This document shows positions 11,523 to 23,109 of a DNA stretch of 64,000 nucleotides, piece after piece. The notes under the pieces were generated by a model that saw only the letters and a program-made list of their open reading frames with translations, searched no databases and was not told where the DNA came from. The DNA comes from Patellaria atrata CBS 101060. Its lineage: Eukaryota > Ascomycota > Dothideomycetes > Patellariales > Patellariaceae. The position numbers and the translations under genes were made by a program. The stretch spans positions 394,004 through 458,003 of the forward strand of contig MU006096.1 in NCBI GenBank assembly GCA_010093705.1, given 5' to 3'. The first letter of the stretch is position 1; every line of letters begins with the position of its first letter.

Positions 11523-14386
11523 TCACGCCTCTGCCGTAGGTCTCCTGAAGGGATGAGCCTCTGTGTTCAAAACCCACTCGTCCAAATTGACCAGATCCTC
11601 ATCACTAAACAGGAGGTAAAAGTACTTCAGCGTCTCGGCGAGCCAAAAGCTCTCCATCTCATCCAGCTGTTGCGGGATACTCTTTGTGACATCGTCGATA
11701 GCACTATTCCCGTAGGGTGCGCGGGTTTTTGACATAATGGCATTGAACATTTTCCAACCGACTTCACGCCAATGCTGATCGCCTGTAATACGGTACATAT
11801 AGAAGACTGACTCGATAGCTTCGGGCCTATCGATAAAAAAGTCAGTATACTATGCCTCACTTAAACCTTCCAACAGCAGAAGTTTGTACATACCTAAGGA
11901 TATACTTTCGGTCCACTATCGAGAGAAAACCTTCAGGTAGCCTCTCATCTTCAATGCGGGATTTGGCGTACTCTTCAAGGGTCGGAGGAGGATCAGGATA
12001 CGGGTTATAGTCCGCATCTTCGCGCGGACCTAGCTTCTCCTTCTTCACGGGACCCTCGGTAGATACTCCATCAAGTTGCCTCTTGGCCATTTTAGGACTT
12101 ACTGCTGGTGTTTCGCGCTGGTCGAATATTATTCTGTCAACTTCAGCGTCAGCATCGGACTCAGCTGTGGATGCCGCGGTGGGAGGTTTTTCCAAGCTAG
12201 CTGCTGCTGCTGCGGCCTGCTGTTCCTTGATTGCGGCAATCTGCTCGTTGTATGCTCGCATTCTAGATTCCGCAAAGGGGTCTAAACGGCTGTACCATTC
12301 CGTTTCGTTCCAGGTACAGCTAGCGGGGTTTTGACATTTGATCGCGATCAATGCTTCTGGCATGATACCTGTCGCGGTTGATTCATAAGCCCATACACAG
12401 CCATCAGTAAGTTTAGCGGCGACTTCAAGATCTTCCTCACGACCAAAGATCTTTGCGCCCATGGCAAGCATGCCCCCAGCGAAACAAGTAAGATGGGCTG
12501 ATTCCGCTTCGAAGTCTTCATCCATAACAATTTCTGTGCTCTCGGTAGTAGTTATAGGACTCAGGGATAATTTCCCAGAGACGAGAATGTCTCGGTTATC
12601 TTTCGTCATGGGTCGGAAAAAAAGCTTTTTGGAGAACACATCGGCGGATGTTTCGTACATCGTCTTGTATTGGTCTTTCAACCCACCAAGTAGTAGCCAT
12701 TCCTATGTAATGTCAGTTTCAGCCCTTATCTTGAGTCATGCTCGATTACCTTGGGTAGATATTCGTAGGTGGAATCTGAGAGGCCACCTAATGTGAACTG
12801 TTCGCTGCCATAGTCAGATGACGACACGAGCCCCTGAGGAATACATTCCAATTTCTTCTCCGCAGCTGCATCCAGGTCTGTGAGTGGTTCAGATTCTAGT
12901 TGTCTTTTGGTCTTTGACGAAGAATTAGATGAGTGATTGTCGTCCCAGCCTTGTATCTTTCCCTTGATCGGAACATCTTGTTCAAGCGTAGTAGCGTCAA
13001 CGGGATTTCCTGAGCTCGACTCATCCCGAATATATGCTTCCGTGTTTGGTAGAGCAACCGGAATAGTAGGGTCAGTCGAGTGACTGGGACGTTTGCATCC
13101 TGAAGCATCAAGATATGTTGGCCACATGCCAGGAAGCCTGGTTTTACCCTGGAATTCCTCCAGCGCATCTGTCACTCGTTGCACGGCATCAAAATATTTT
13201 GGCTCTTTGGTTAACTGGGCTAATCTAGTAAACTCCATAGTCAAGGAACCAATTTCAGCAAGTACAACACGGGTTGACGCTCGATGCGGTTGAGAGGCAA
13301 ATGTACTTGACAGAATTAGCAAATAGAATATCCTGTTGAATCCAACTTCACTTACGGTTTCCAGGTATAAAAAGTAACTGGCATTCGATTTGGTGTATCG
13401 AATGCCCCAAACATTATATCTCCAATCTCGACGGCCTTATCGAGTAATATTTTTTGGTCCCGGCCGCTTATATCGTAAGCCGCAAGTAACCCGCCGAGAT
13501 ATCGAATCGTGGCTTCGAATATAGGAATGTCAAACCGAATACTTGTCGTGAAATCGATATTTGCAACAGCATTCACGGCTTCTTGAAATTCCTCTTTCAA
13601 TCCCATAATCCATAGTGTGTCTAATGAATCGACTAGCGTCGCGGCCCACCCACAGAATGGGTCGCGAGATCCGTTTGACACAGGCGATAACTCGTCCTTC
13701 AACCAGGCAAACTGCCTGTAACCGTTCCATGAATGAAGGAAAGCTTCCTTAACCGCAGCTTGCTTCTGCTCCCGGTCAGCCTTGGCAACTTCAGACTCCT
13801 CAGTGAAAGTATGCTGGATCTTTGGGATTGATGTCGGCGTCCCAGTAGGCAGCTGAATGGTAGAGCCCTCTGGGACTGGGAAGTGTTCCTTCTGTTTCCG
13901 CCAATGTATTATCGGGACCTGATCATTTGCGGGAGGGATAACAGGCTCTAACCTGCCTTCTCCGTGCTCGACGGGAATATCTGCAGGATTGAAATCAAGA
14001 TTATAATGGTGTGTCGGGATGCCATCTTGGTCTGGAGTAGGGTTGATCTTGGTAGGCGCTGTCTTGTGTGGTCTCTGCGTGGGACGTGGCTTTTGGGTAG
14101 GCCTATTGATATGACTGTAGGTAGGAGCGGGTAAGCGATCGAAGGGGGTATCCGCTGCAGGTATGTGAAGGTCAGGTCTCTTTGTTTCTACGACAATTAC
14201 ACCTGGTCGTTGATCTGGGTTCGGTTTTGTGCCATCGACTGGATTCTGACCCCATGGATGACGCAAGGCATCTGGAGCATAGTTTTTTGCCGTTTCCCAT
14301 TCTTGAGTTCCTCTTAATTGGACGAATGCGATGATAGCAACGACAGTGAAGAGTAAAAACACTCTGTATCTGCGATACCGAAGCAT
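11523..14386 (-). CDS. GH47 class I alpha-1,2-mannosidase, type II membrane protein
   Basis: Mannosyl-oligosaccharide 1,2-alpha-mannosidase that trims N-glycans in the ER/Golgi lumen. Four exons: 14386-13356, 13305-12750, 12702-11894, 11826-11523, giving 899 aa. A short basic tail (RYRRYR) precedes a signal anchor at about residues 9-23. A Pro/Thr-rich stem runs to about 200, then the (alpha/alpha)7 barrel. Family landmarks are [11 protein letters not shown] (about 253-263), [50 protein letters not shown], and the calcium-site Thr in NTEAHPF (about T887). The protein is larger than the usual 500-600 aa. Two low-complexity inserts interrupt the barrel: a Ser/Asn/Lys-rich one in exon 2 and an Ala/Lys-rich one in exon 3. 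Catalytic acidic residues appear kept, so an active enzyme is likely. EDEM-like or Golgi-type specificity cannot be settled by eye. Confidence 0.93.
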
Positions 14387-15310
14387 CTCTCACGGCGACC
14401 GTGGGCTCCAAACACAGAAGGCCTTGAGAAGGAAAAGGTCGCGTGCGCAAAATGGAGATGGTGGGAGTAAGGATTAAGGAGAGAGCATCTGCGAACAGAC
14501 GATGGTAATTATCTAGTTCTAAGGATAAAAGCGCAAATGGGGTTCCCTAAAAAGACACAATAATTCGAGTAAAGCGAAAAGGTATGGTACAACAGGAAGA
14601 TGAGAGTAACAGAAGACGGCAAATGTGGTTGCACTGTGGTCTCAATTTCTCTCCTAATCCCCAACTACTTTCCCAGGCCTCCCAGGGCTCAGGTTCTTGG
14701 CGAATCTCACGTTCAACGTAAGTTCTAGCTCCTGTAATGTATGACTAAGGTATCTTGAGTAAGTTAGTAGTATTAGGGATCCTTATAGGGAACGTTATTG
14801 GACCATGAGGCATCACCGCAGGAGTTCAGACTTCAGAAACCCCTAGCCCCACCAGTCGCCCCTGAATGGAGCGTTTTCTAAAGGAGCTGACAACTCGCTA
14901 GGTATTCGAACGAGGCCACCATTAACATCACAAGTGTTCTGATCTATCTTCAAGTTCTGACCATTCAGAGTCTTCGCATTATTTGTCTACAGTACCGGGC
15001 ATGTGATATTAAAGTTGATAAGCACTTTTTCATCGCCGCGGAGCCAAGTCATGGACCCCGCAAAACAATTTGTGCATTGCTCCTTTGGGTGATCCACTTT
15101 GCAGTCGGATACACAGGTGTGGGGTAAGTAGAAAGTTATATACTATGAACTTGCCCACGACCCTTAGATACCTGGTCGGTAGGTGCTTTTACCTGTGAAA
15201 TTTTATGATACAAGTGCTATGCTCATCATGCCATCCAATCACCCTCGACAACTGCTGGTGTTCATCTCCGGACTTTTCCTCATGAAACATAAAGGAAGAC
15301 ATTCATACGT
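14387..15310. other. Intergenic, mannosidase promoter / CCT6 3' side
   Basis: About 0.9 kb with no gene I can support. It contains the presumed mannosidase promoter and CCT6 3' UTR. The + strand open frame at 15183-15548 mostly mirrors the last CCT6 exon. Confidence 0.5.
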
Positions 15311-17397
15311 TTACTGCTCAGTTACTGATTCTGGAGCTCTCCCCATTTGCCGTGCTTTTAGCATCTCATCACATAGTAACAAGTTGGATGCGATGCCCGA
15401 ACTTGAAGCGATACAGTTGCGGAGTACTCGGAAAGAATCAAAGACACCTTGCTGTATAGGATCCATGGGTTTGCCAGTCGTTAGGTTGAGGCCAACAATA
15501 TTACCATCTGAAAGCTCGTCCTGGAGATCGGCAACTGGAGATCATTAGTATTACTGTTAGTTCACAAAGTTTATGAACACTCACGGGAATCTTGAATATC
15601 GTGTCCTGCATTGGCAGCAAGCGTTTTCGGTATTATTAGAAGAGCATCCGCGAAGGCTGTTACTCCATATTTTGCCTTTCCTTTGGCTGTCTTTCTGAAG
15701 GACTCGCTCGACAAGTGAGCAGCACAAGCTACTTGGAACGCACCCGCTCCAGGTACCACACTCCCGTCGACAATCATGTTATAGACGCTTCGTAAACCGT
15801 CACGAACTGCATCTTTGATTTGTGTGATTGTATGTGCGTTTGGACCCTTGATCAGAAGAGTTACTGACTTTGGATCCTTCACCTCTTCCTTTTGAACGTT
15901 AGAAATATCCATCGTTTGAAAGGAAGGATCACTTACAATGAAAGTATACTTCTCCTCGCCAAGTTGATGTTCATAGACAACACCTGCCCACCCTAGTACG
16001 TCCGGTGAAAGATCATCTACGCTGTTCTGCGCTGAGCCACCGCATACCAGCTGTAACCTTTCCATGTTTCTTCTCTTGGCTCTCCTTAGGGCAAAGATAC
16101 CATTCTTTACCAAGACATCTAAGCTGAGTGGATCAATTCCCTTCTGGTTTATTACTACAAAACCCTTCTTCGGGTCATCACCGCACACTTCCTTTTTTAG
16201 TTCCACAATCTTACGTAGCTTCTCATCTACGAAACGTCTCTCGCTCTCCACTAACTTTTCCCTCTGCCCTGCGCTCGAGTAATAAAATCCCGAATTGATT
16301 TCTGATTTCTCATATTCCAAGCTTACATTCAGGGTCAAAATATAAGCATTTTCAACTCGTTTCGCCATGTCAGGGTGTCTCGCACCATGATCTAAGGCCA
16401 GTCCTCGGATGAGTTGTGTGTCAGCTGCTGTCCGGTGTTGCATTGTCATGATTTCAATCATGTGGAGGTCTGGCTTCGATGACGGGTTGTAGATCGCTAG
16501 GACGGCATCCACGATTGACGGCGTGAGTTGCTCCGCTAACGAAGCGTTCAATTTGGTAGAGAGGGACGTCCTTGCGACTGATAGAAGGAGTTCGCGATCA
16601 ACATCTCGTTTCAGTTTAAAATTATCCAGAAACTAGAATATCAGTTTTGAATTTTTCTTGGAAAACACATTGCTCACCTTTAATGCCTCTGTCTTTGCGA
16701 TCTCGAAACCATCTGTGATAACTCTCGGATGTAGTCCTTCTGATATGTAGCGATCTGCTTGCTTTAATAACTCTCCTACCATTAGCACCACAGATGTTGT
16801 TCCATCGCCAGTAATATCATCTTGCGCCGTAGCCGCTCTTGCGATCATAACCTTTCCAACGGTTTAGTATGCTTTTGAAGGAAATAAAAAGAACATATCC
16901 ATACTGCCGTGGGATTTTGAATTTGCTATACCATGTTAGTAGTAATAAAAAACTCGGTAGCAGATTGGCATACCATCTCTCGAAGAAGAACACTTCCATC
17001 CTTGGTGAGCTTAATCTACCATGTGTTAGCCTATATAAGGAATGATAGGCAGGATATGTCCCATACTGCTCCCGCACCATCTACAAGCCTAGATGGACAA
17101 ATTTAGCATACATAATTCAGATATTGAATCAAAAGGTCCAGTCTCACATCTTTAAGGTGCCCAGGGGACCCAGATTAGATGCTAGTACCTATGAAATCAG
17201 CTATTTAGCTTCCTATAAACAGAACTTTTCGTCTTTGCTTCGCCCATACCTGTTGTAGACCCTCACCTGCTGAAATATTAACCCTCAAAGCTTCCCCGCG
17301 CCTCTACTTTGCTGTTAGCTCGAAGAAATTGTATGCTTGAGTAAGGGAATCGTACCCGCGACTCCGCTTTAGGATTTAGTAGCTGTGCAGCAGACAT
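15311..17397 (-). CDS. CCT6: T-complex chaperonin subunit zeta (CCT6)
   Basis: Subunit of the cytosolic TRiC/CCT ring that folds actin, tubulin and WD40 proteins with ATP. Nine exons: 17397-17356, 17303-17250, 17188-17148, 17088-17067, 17015-16974, 16925-16905, 16851-16678, 16632-15585, 15534-15311, giving 555 aa (yeast Cct6 is 546). The N-terminus [14 protein letters not shown] is the zeta signature. Nucleotide-binding motifs LVDGAG, KLTKDG and GDGTTSVV are intact, as are [24 protein letters not shown] and [13 protein letters not shown]; these point to zeta rather than theta or delta. The C-terminus [21 protein letters not shown] is also typical. The first 160 codons are cut into seven small exons, two of only 21 and 22 nt, while the rest is two exons. 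The gene is divergent from NOP56. Confidence 0.95.
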
Positions 17398-17650
17398 ATT
17401 GACCAGTATGAGAGAAACGGTCGGAAACGATTTAAACTGAGGAATACAGTGGATATCACAATACTCTCTATGCAGCCTACGTTCACGAACTTTTTTGAGA
17501 CGCGACTGGTCTCGGCGTTAGGTTTAGCCGATAGCCGCAGCCAAGATTTTCCGACCTGAGCTTGAGCTTCGAACTTTTTTCCAACGACCACAGCCATTTT
17601 TGATACCAACCAAAACATATACGTTCTCGCTTGAGGGGTTATAATCCACC
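17398..17650. promoter_or_regulatory. Bidirectional promoter between CCT6 and NOP56
   Basis: Only 253 bp separate the two start codons, so both genes must share or abut core promoters here. No TATA box is visible on either strand. Two T-tracts (CTTTTTTGAG and ACTTTTTTCC) and the string TTAGGTTTAGCC may matter. Shared control of a chaperonin and a snoRNP gene fits growth-linked housekeeping expression (inference). Confidence 0.6.
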
Positions 17651-19275
17651 ATGGCTGACTACCTACTCCTTGAGCAGTCGATCGGCTATTCGGTATATCA
17701 TACTTGCGCTGCAATCGAATAAAAGCTAATTGTCGCAGGTCTTCAAAGTGCTCCTACAAACCGACACGGTCGGCAATCGCCTGAAGGAAGTTCAAGCTCA
17801 ATCCCAGGACCTTGCAAAATTTGGTAAGATGGTCCAACTGGTCTCTTTTGCTCCATTTCAAGGCGCAACACAAGCATTCGAGAACGCCAATGATGTTTCC
17901 GAAGGAATCGCATCGGAGTACCTCAAGTCTGTCTTAGAAACAAATTTACCCAGACCGGGAAAAAAAAACAAGGTGGTTCTCGGTGTCTTCGATAAGAATC
18001 TTGCTGGAAGTATTAAGGCAGCCTTTCCAAATATCGAATGCGAGACAAGCGAAACTAGTGAAGTTGTTGGAGATCTTCTACGAGGGTTGCGAATGCACGC
18101 GCCAAAGCTATTGAAACAATTGCAGGAGGGCGATGTGGAACGTGCCAATCTAGGCCTTGGACACGCATACTCTAGAGCAAAAGTCAAATTCAGCGTCCAG
18201 AAGAACGACAACCATATCATCCAGAGCATAGCCACTTTAGATCATCTGGATAAAGCGGTCAATCAGTTCTCAATGCGAGTCAGGGAATGGTACAGCTGGC
18301 ATTTCCCCGAACTCATCAAGATCGTCTCGGAGAATCATCTGTACGCAAAGGTTGTACTGTTCATAGGGGATAAGTCTACCCTCTCGGACGATAAATTACA
18401 CGATCTTGCGGCAGTTGTGAATGATGACAAGGCCATTGCTCAAGCTATCATCGATACTGCGAGAATTAGCATGGGTAGAGATGTCTCTACGACGGATCTG
18501 GAAACCATCACACACTTTGCAGAAAGAGCCGTCAGTCTAGCTGAATTTCGAAAGAACTTAAGCAATTACCTTGGATCGAAAATGCATATCGTTGCCCCCA
18601 ACTTAGCTACGCTCATAGGGGATACAGTCGGGGCAAGGTTGATTTCAAAAGCTGGAAGCTTGACTAATCTCGCTAAATATCCTGCTTCCACCATTCAGAT
18701 CCTTGGAGCAGAAAAGGCTCTATTTAGGGCATTGAAAACCAAGGGAAATACTCCCAAATACGGTATTCTCTATCACGCAAGCTTTATTGGTAAGACGGGA
18801 CAGAAGAATAAGGGCCGTATCTCGCGGTTCTTAGCAAACAAATGCTCTATCGCGTCGCGCATAGATAACTTTTCCGAAGCCCCTACCACAAAGTTTGGTG
18901 AAGCATTGAAGAAACAAGTTGAAGAAAGGATGGAGTTCTATCAAAGTGGTGTACCACCAACAAAGAATGAGGTCGCTATGGTAAGCATTATCCCAGAGTA
19001 TTTCTTAAAAAAATCAGCTACTAACACTTTGAAAGAAATGCGCCATGGATTCCGTTTTGGCGGATCTTGACATTGCAGATCCCACTGCCGCAGGTGCTGA
19101 AGACGTTGAAATGGCTGATGGTGTTACGGCCGCAGCTGTTGAACAGAAGATTCGGCACAAGAAGGACAAGAAAGAGAAGAAGTCCAAGGGTGAGGATGAA
19201 CTGGCCGAGATGAAGAAACGGAAGCATGTTGAAGCCGACGGCGAGAAGAAGAAAAAGAGTAAGAAAGCTAAATAG
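17651..19275 (+). CDS. NOP56: Box C/D snoRNP core protein NOP56
   Basis: Core protein of box C/D snoRNPs that guide 2'-O-methylation of rRNA in the nucleolus; partner of Nop58, fibrillarin and Snu13. Three exons: 17651-17692, 17739-18980, 19036-19275, giving 507 aa. The 14-codon first exon (MADYLLLEQSIGYS) joins VFKVLLQTD, as in Nop56 homologues. The NOP5NT region is followed by the NOSIC/Nop domain with LGLGHAYSRAKVKFSVQ, NDNHIIQSI, WYSWHFPEL, IVAPNLATLIGDTVGARLIS, AGSLTNLAKYPASTIQILGA and KGNTPKYG, all near-invariant. The tail is Lys/Glu-rich (KKDKKEKKSKG, KKKKSKKAK), typical of Nop56 and probably a nucleolar signal. The first intron is only 46 nt. NOP58 is excluded by the ASTIQILGAEKALFRALK block and the N-terminus. 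Confidence 0.96.
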
Positions 19276-19746
19276 TACAGTTTAGCTATGCATGGTGTCA
19301 TAGGAGCCTGGCGTTAGGGAATTGTGCCTGGATACCCAGGGGTATGCATTTTAGGGTATGGTGGTACCTTCTACTGTTGAGTTGATCGGAGATTAGCGGC
19401 GTAGATTCAGCAGGTCTCAAATAATTTTGTCTACCTAGTAGCAAAGGTTCTCTCGGTGCGCCAAATTGGCACAATGGTTCTGTACTTTATACATATCAAA
19501 CAGTCAATAAATTAGAACTTCCCACGATGCTTCTTTCTGAATTTGCACAGCTTCGAAATTTTAGCAATAGTATTGAAAATCTGTTCTAGTCGTACATACT
19601 CCGTAAAGGTGGACTAAAGTGAGTTTTGGCCCAAGGGCCCTTGTGGTCAATGATTGGTTGTTTGCAAACCTCAAGTCGCGTTTCCCTCGCGGTTCCTCGT
19701 CAATCGTGAGCTCCTCTTTCAACATTAGTCTACACTTAACACCACA
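19276..19746. other. Intergenic, NOP56 3' end to NUP37-like promoter
   Basis: Nothing beyond presumed 3' UTR and promoter sequence is visible. Confidence 0.5.
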
Positions 19747-21760
19747 ATGTCCGCTTTGCCTGTACATCGGGTCTTAAAGAAGGGCAAAACTGCACAGCTC
19801 TGGTAAATAAAATATGAGTTTCCCCTTCGTACCAAGCTAATCCATTGGCGATAGCTATGACCTCCCACATCGCATTACAGAAGCCAAAGTCTACCCAGTC
19901 ACAGCTCCAAATGGCTCAACTATTATCATCTACGGCCGATCCAATGGCATCACAGTGTTGTGGAGCGGTGGACGTTCTTTAAAGAAGAGGAAGGCGTCCG
20001 AGGCGCCCCAGGAACCTGAGACAAATGGGAATAACGAGGATGCTATTATGATCATAGACTCCGATGAGGAGGAGGAAGCGCCCACTAAAAGGAAAGCTGA
20101 CAACATTCCTGACGCAGAATTTGAATCTGAAGAGGAGGAGACGGACTTCTCAGAGTCATATCCTCCCATTGTTCAACGACTCACGCTCCCACTCGGAACC
20201 CAGGTTTTACACATCGCCATTCCCAGCATACCAATCAAACCGTCAATTAAAGGATCGAACTCCTTACCTCAGATGTTCTACGATATGATCGTATTTTCGG
20301 TAGCGTGCGCGGACAATTCAATAAAGATTCTCACACTGCCACTTAGCCCACCTTCAAATGAGGCCATAGAACAGGAAACCGTTGGAGAGGGCATAGTTAA
20401 CATTTCTGGACCAACGGGGCATCAGAGAGTACCAGATGGATTATCGATGGCCTGGACAGCACGAGAACCTCTAAGTCCAGTCCATGAGCTTGAAGAAGAT
20501 GATACCATGGAGATAGATGCAACCCCAACCTCCAAAGCGTTCCTAAGTCGCTCCCATTCTCACCCTCGAAACACGCAATGGGATCTAGTGCTAGCATCGC
20601 ATTCTACTGAACTTAGTGGAATATTTCATATATTTCGCGTCCCGGTCACGCTCGACGGCGATGATTATATGTTGGAACGTCCAACCGGTTCCTCTTTCAC
20701 ACAGTACCTTAGTTCTCCAGCTGCGTCAGTCACTTTCAGTCCGGCTCATTATCCCTCTAAGAAGCATCTTCAACTATTGATTGTGGAGTCTAAAGGCGCT
20801 GTCAGAATCTTCAACCCACTGGCACCCAGTCGGGCACGGCCTCGCTCCTCTAGACAAGAAACAGATTCCCGTAATAAAGTGAATCGTGGCTCATGGGTTG
20901 CTTCATTCCTAACACCTTTCGATCTCTCTAAATCCAAGACAACTTCTGCTGATATGGTGCGGCGTAAACGTATTCTGTCGGCACAGTGGACAACAAATGG
21001 TTCAAGTGTGCTCATGCTCCTATCCGATGGGGAATGGGGTATATGGGACTTTGAGGGCTCTGGACCATCTCCACCAGGCGCTTCCTTTGGCGCATCTGCT
21101 CTCACCTTTAGTATGCGGGGCTTCATTGGAGCTGCAACTCGCGCCACACATCTCAAAAAGCCCAAGAGCGGGCGCCTTTCTCTAGAGCCTGCAACGCCTA
21201 ACACTCGTCGAGTAAAGGAAGAGGCACTTTTCAGCGGCTCGAAAACCTTGAGTAGTAGTACAGTTATGAATGGTGGTATATCTGTACGAACATGTCACCC
21301 GCTTTCGGGGCACCCAGATGAATCCGTTATTATCTGGTTCGGCGATGAAGTCTACCGTATTCCACAACTCCATCAGTTCTGGAGTCGCAGTGTTTCAAGT
21401 GGAGGCGGAACCGGATCACTGTATGGACCAGGCCTCAGTCACGTCGATGGGATCAAGCTCTTCAATGAGCGAATCTCGCATATCGATCAGTTCCCGATCC
21501 AGAGAGCCGCGGCAAGGGTTACAAAGAACACGGATTTACTCATAGCTGCGGAAAGTAGGCTACTCATTCATATGAGCTCTGCAATGGTAGCGTCCGCCAA
21601 CGCACCTTTATTCGCAAAGGAGAAAGAAGCGGACAATACTGCGTCTGTGGATCAAAGTTTGCTTCTCAGAGGGGAGCTCGACACAGTTGGTTTGGATAGA
21701 GTGATGGAGAGTATGGGATCTCTCGGAACGGCTCCTCGTAGAGTTGGGTTTGCTGCTTAA
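19747..21760 (+). CDS. Nup37-like WD40 nucleoporin (tentative)
   Basis: Two exons, 19747-19802 and 19855-21760, giving 653 aa. The ATG exon MSALPVHRVLKKGKTAQL splices through a split Cys codon to YDLPHRITEAKVYPVT. The start YDLPHR...YPVTAPNG...IIIYGRSNGITVLWSGG and a following acidic run (MIIDSDEEEE) match what I recall of the large Nup37 of filamentous fungi, a beta-propeller subunit of the Nup84/Y complex. Propeller-like strands can be followed (FYDMIVFSVACADNSIKILTLPL, QWDLVLASHSTELSGIFHIF, HLQLLIVESKGAVRIFNPL, SVLMLLSDGEWGIWDF). Long disordered loops, including acidic ones, separate blades. No enzyme motif is present. The structural reading is firm; the Nup37 name rests on memory of the N-terminal motif only. 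Confidence 0.65.
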
Positions 21761-23109
21761 ACCGGTGACCAAATTTCAGGTTATGGTACCTTATTGACCG
21801 TCTACGATAAGAACACGTGGATTAGGCAGCAGTTACGCTCCATCCATGTATCGTCATTTCTTGGCTAAGGAGATATATGAATAAAAGATACCCCAAGGAC
21901 TTCATTCTCGACACCTCAACTTACCACTAGAATTTTCAATAGAAAGATAAATGTTCTCCTTTGTTTTGCCCAGTTGGTCGCTAACCATAGGTATACATTC
22001 CCTGGCCAGCTGAAGGTCTGAGTCGAAAAGCACCCTGAACACTACGCTACTCTTTTCTTTCTCCAGTCTGTTATTTATCCATAAGGTAGTGACTTCCAAT
22101 TTTCCTGCTCTTGTCTCTCCTCTTAATGAATCTCCTTCTATTCTCGTTTCTTCCTTCGCAATCTCTTCCTCCCGTACTCTTCACTTTCAACCTCAAGCTT
22201 CTCCCTCCCCACTCCCTTCCTCTCTCCCTACTCTCTTTTCTCTCCAACAGTCCAGCACCTGGCCCATAAAAAACATTCCATCACCATAACCCCCAACGCA
22301 AACACACATACCAAACTCGCGAGGTAAGGTGGAGCACTAGGCGCGTCCCATCCTCGCTGCTCTGTAACCTCCGCGACAAATCAAACCGCACGCTCTCCGG
22401 ACCGAAGCCTCCTCACCGAGGTCTGCGGACAGCCCGTCTGTCTGGGGTCCTTACTCTCGCAACCCCGAGTTGCAGGAGGACATGAGAGTGGGCGAGTAAA
22501 CAGCCCATGGCCCTGGACACAGAAACCGGAGCACTTTTCTCCAAGCGGTGGGGAAATGTGAGGATGGTTTTGCCGTCTGCCGCTGTCCCCGGCGTCCTAT
22601 TCGCCTCTTGTCGGCTCTGCTGGTGAGGGGAGGGAGGGGATGTCGCATATGTGGGATAGCGGATGGGTTGGCTGGCACATTTATATAAATCCTGCAAAGA
22701 ATTTATACCAAAACGATAAACCGACCACTCATATTTCATTTCAAGGTCTTGTTTTTGGTCTGCAAATATTAAAGTTGTCAACATTCTCTATCTCTTAGCT
22801 TTTGTTTTATGTATCCATCCCATTCATTATGCGTGGAATACGTGCTTACCGTGCAAAAATGCCTTAAGATCGCTCTCTAAGCCCTTCTTATGCCAGCCAT
22901 CGCTTTTACTTCATATCAATGCACATATTGCACAATAGCCCGTCATGAAATGATAGATATCCCCCATCAGACAAATAGCGCCACTGCTCTAATGAGATGA
23001 GAGCAGATGTCATACCCATCCAAATCCTCCCCCGACTAGGAAAATGCCAGTTCAATTACCACAGTCTTCTCTCAACACCTCCCCTTAACTCGAGAAACAT
23101 ACTCTCCAT
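21761..23109. other. Long convergent gap with a CT-rich tract and a GC-rich block
   Basis: Both neighbours end here, so 1.35 kb is more than two 3' UTRs need. Positions about 22,100-22,270 are strongly C/T-rich on the + strand, like fungal promoters near a start site. Then 22,310-22,680 is clearly GC-rich, with small inverted repeats such as GCAAC-CCCGA-GTTGC at 22459-22473. A palindromic TTTATATAAA lies at about 22,680. No long ATG-initiated frame with protein-like composition was found; the 123-codon minus-strand frame at 22413-22784 looks random. It may hold a non-coding transcript, but no known RNA family was recognised. Confidence 0.35.

Noticed and set aside
15311-17397. First reading as CCT8 (theta)
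   Set aside because: [25 protein letters not shown] and [13 protein letters not shown] are zeta signatures.
22413-22784. Possible 123-residue minus-strand gene
   Set aside because: Composition is like translated GC-rich non-coding DNA, no ATG in good context with a domain, and two overlapping frames are equally open.
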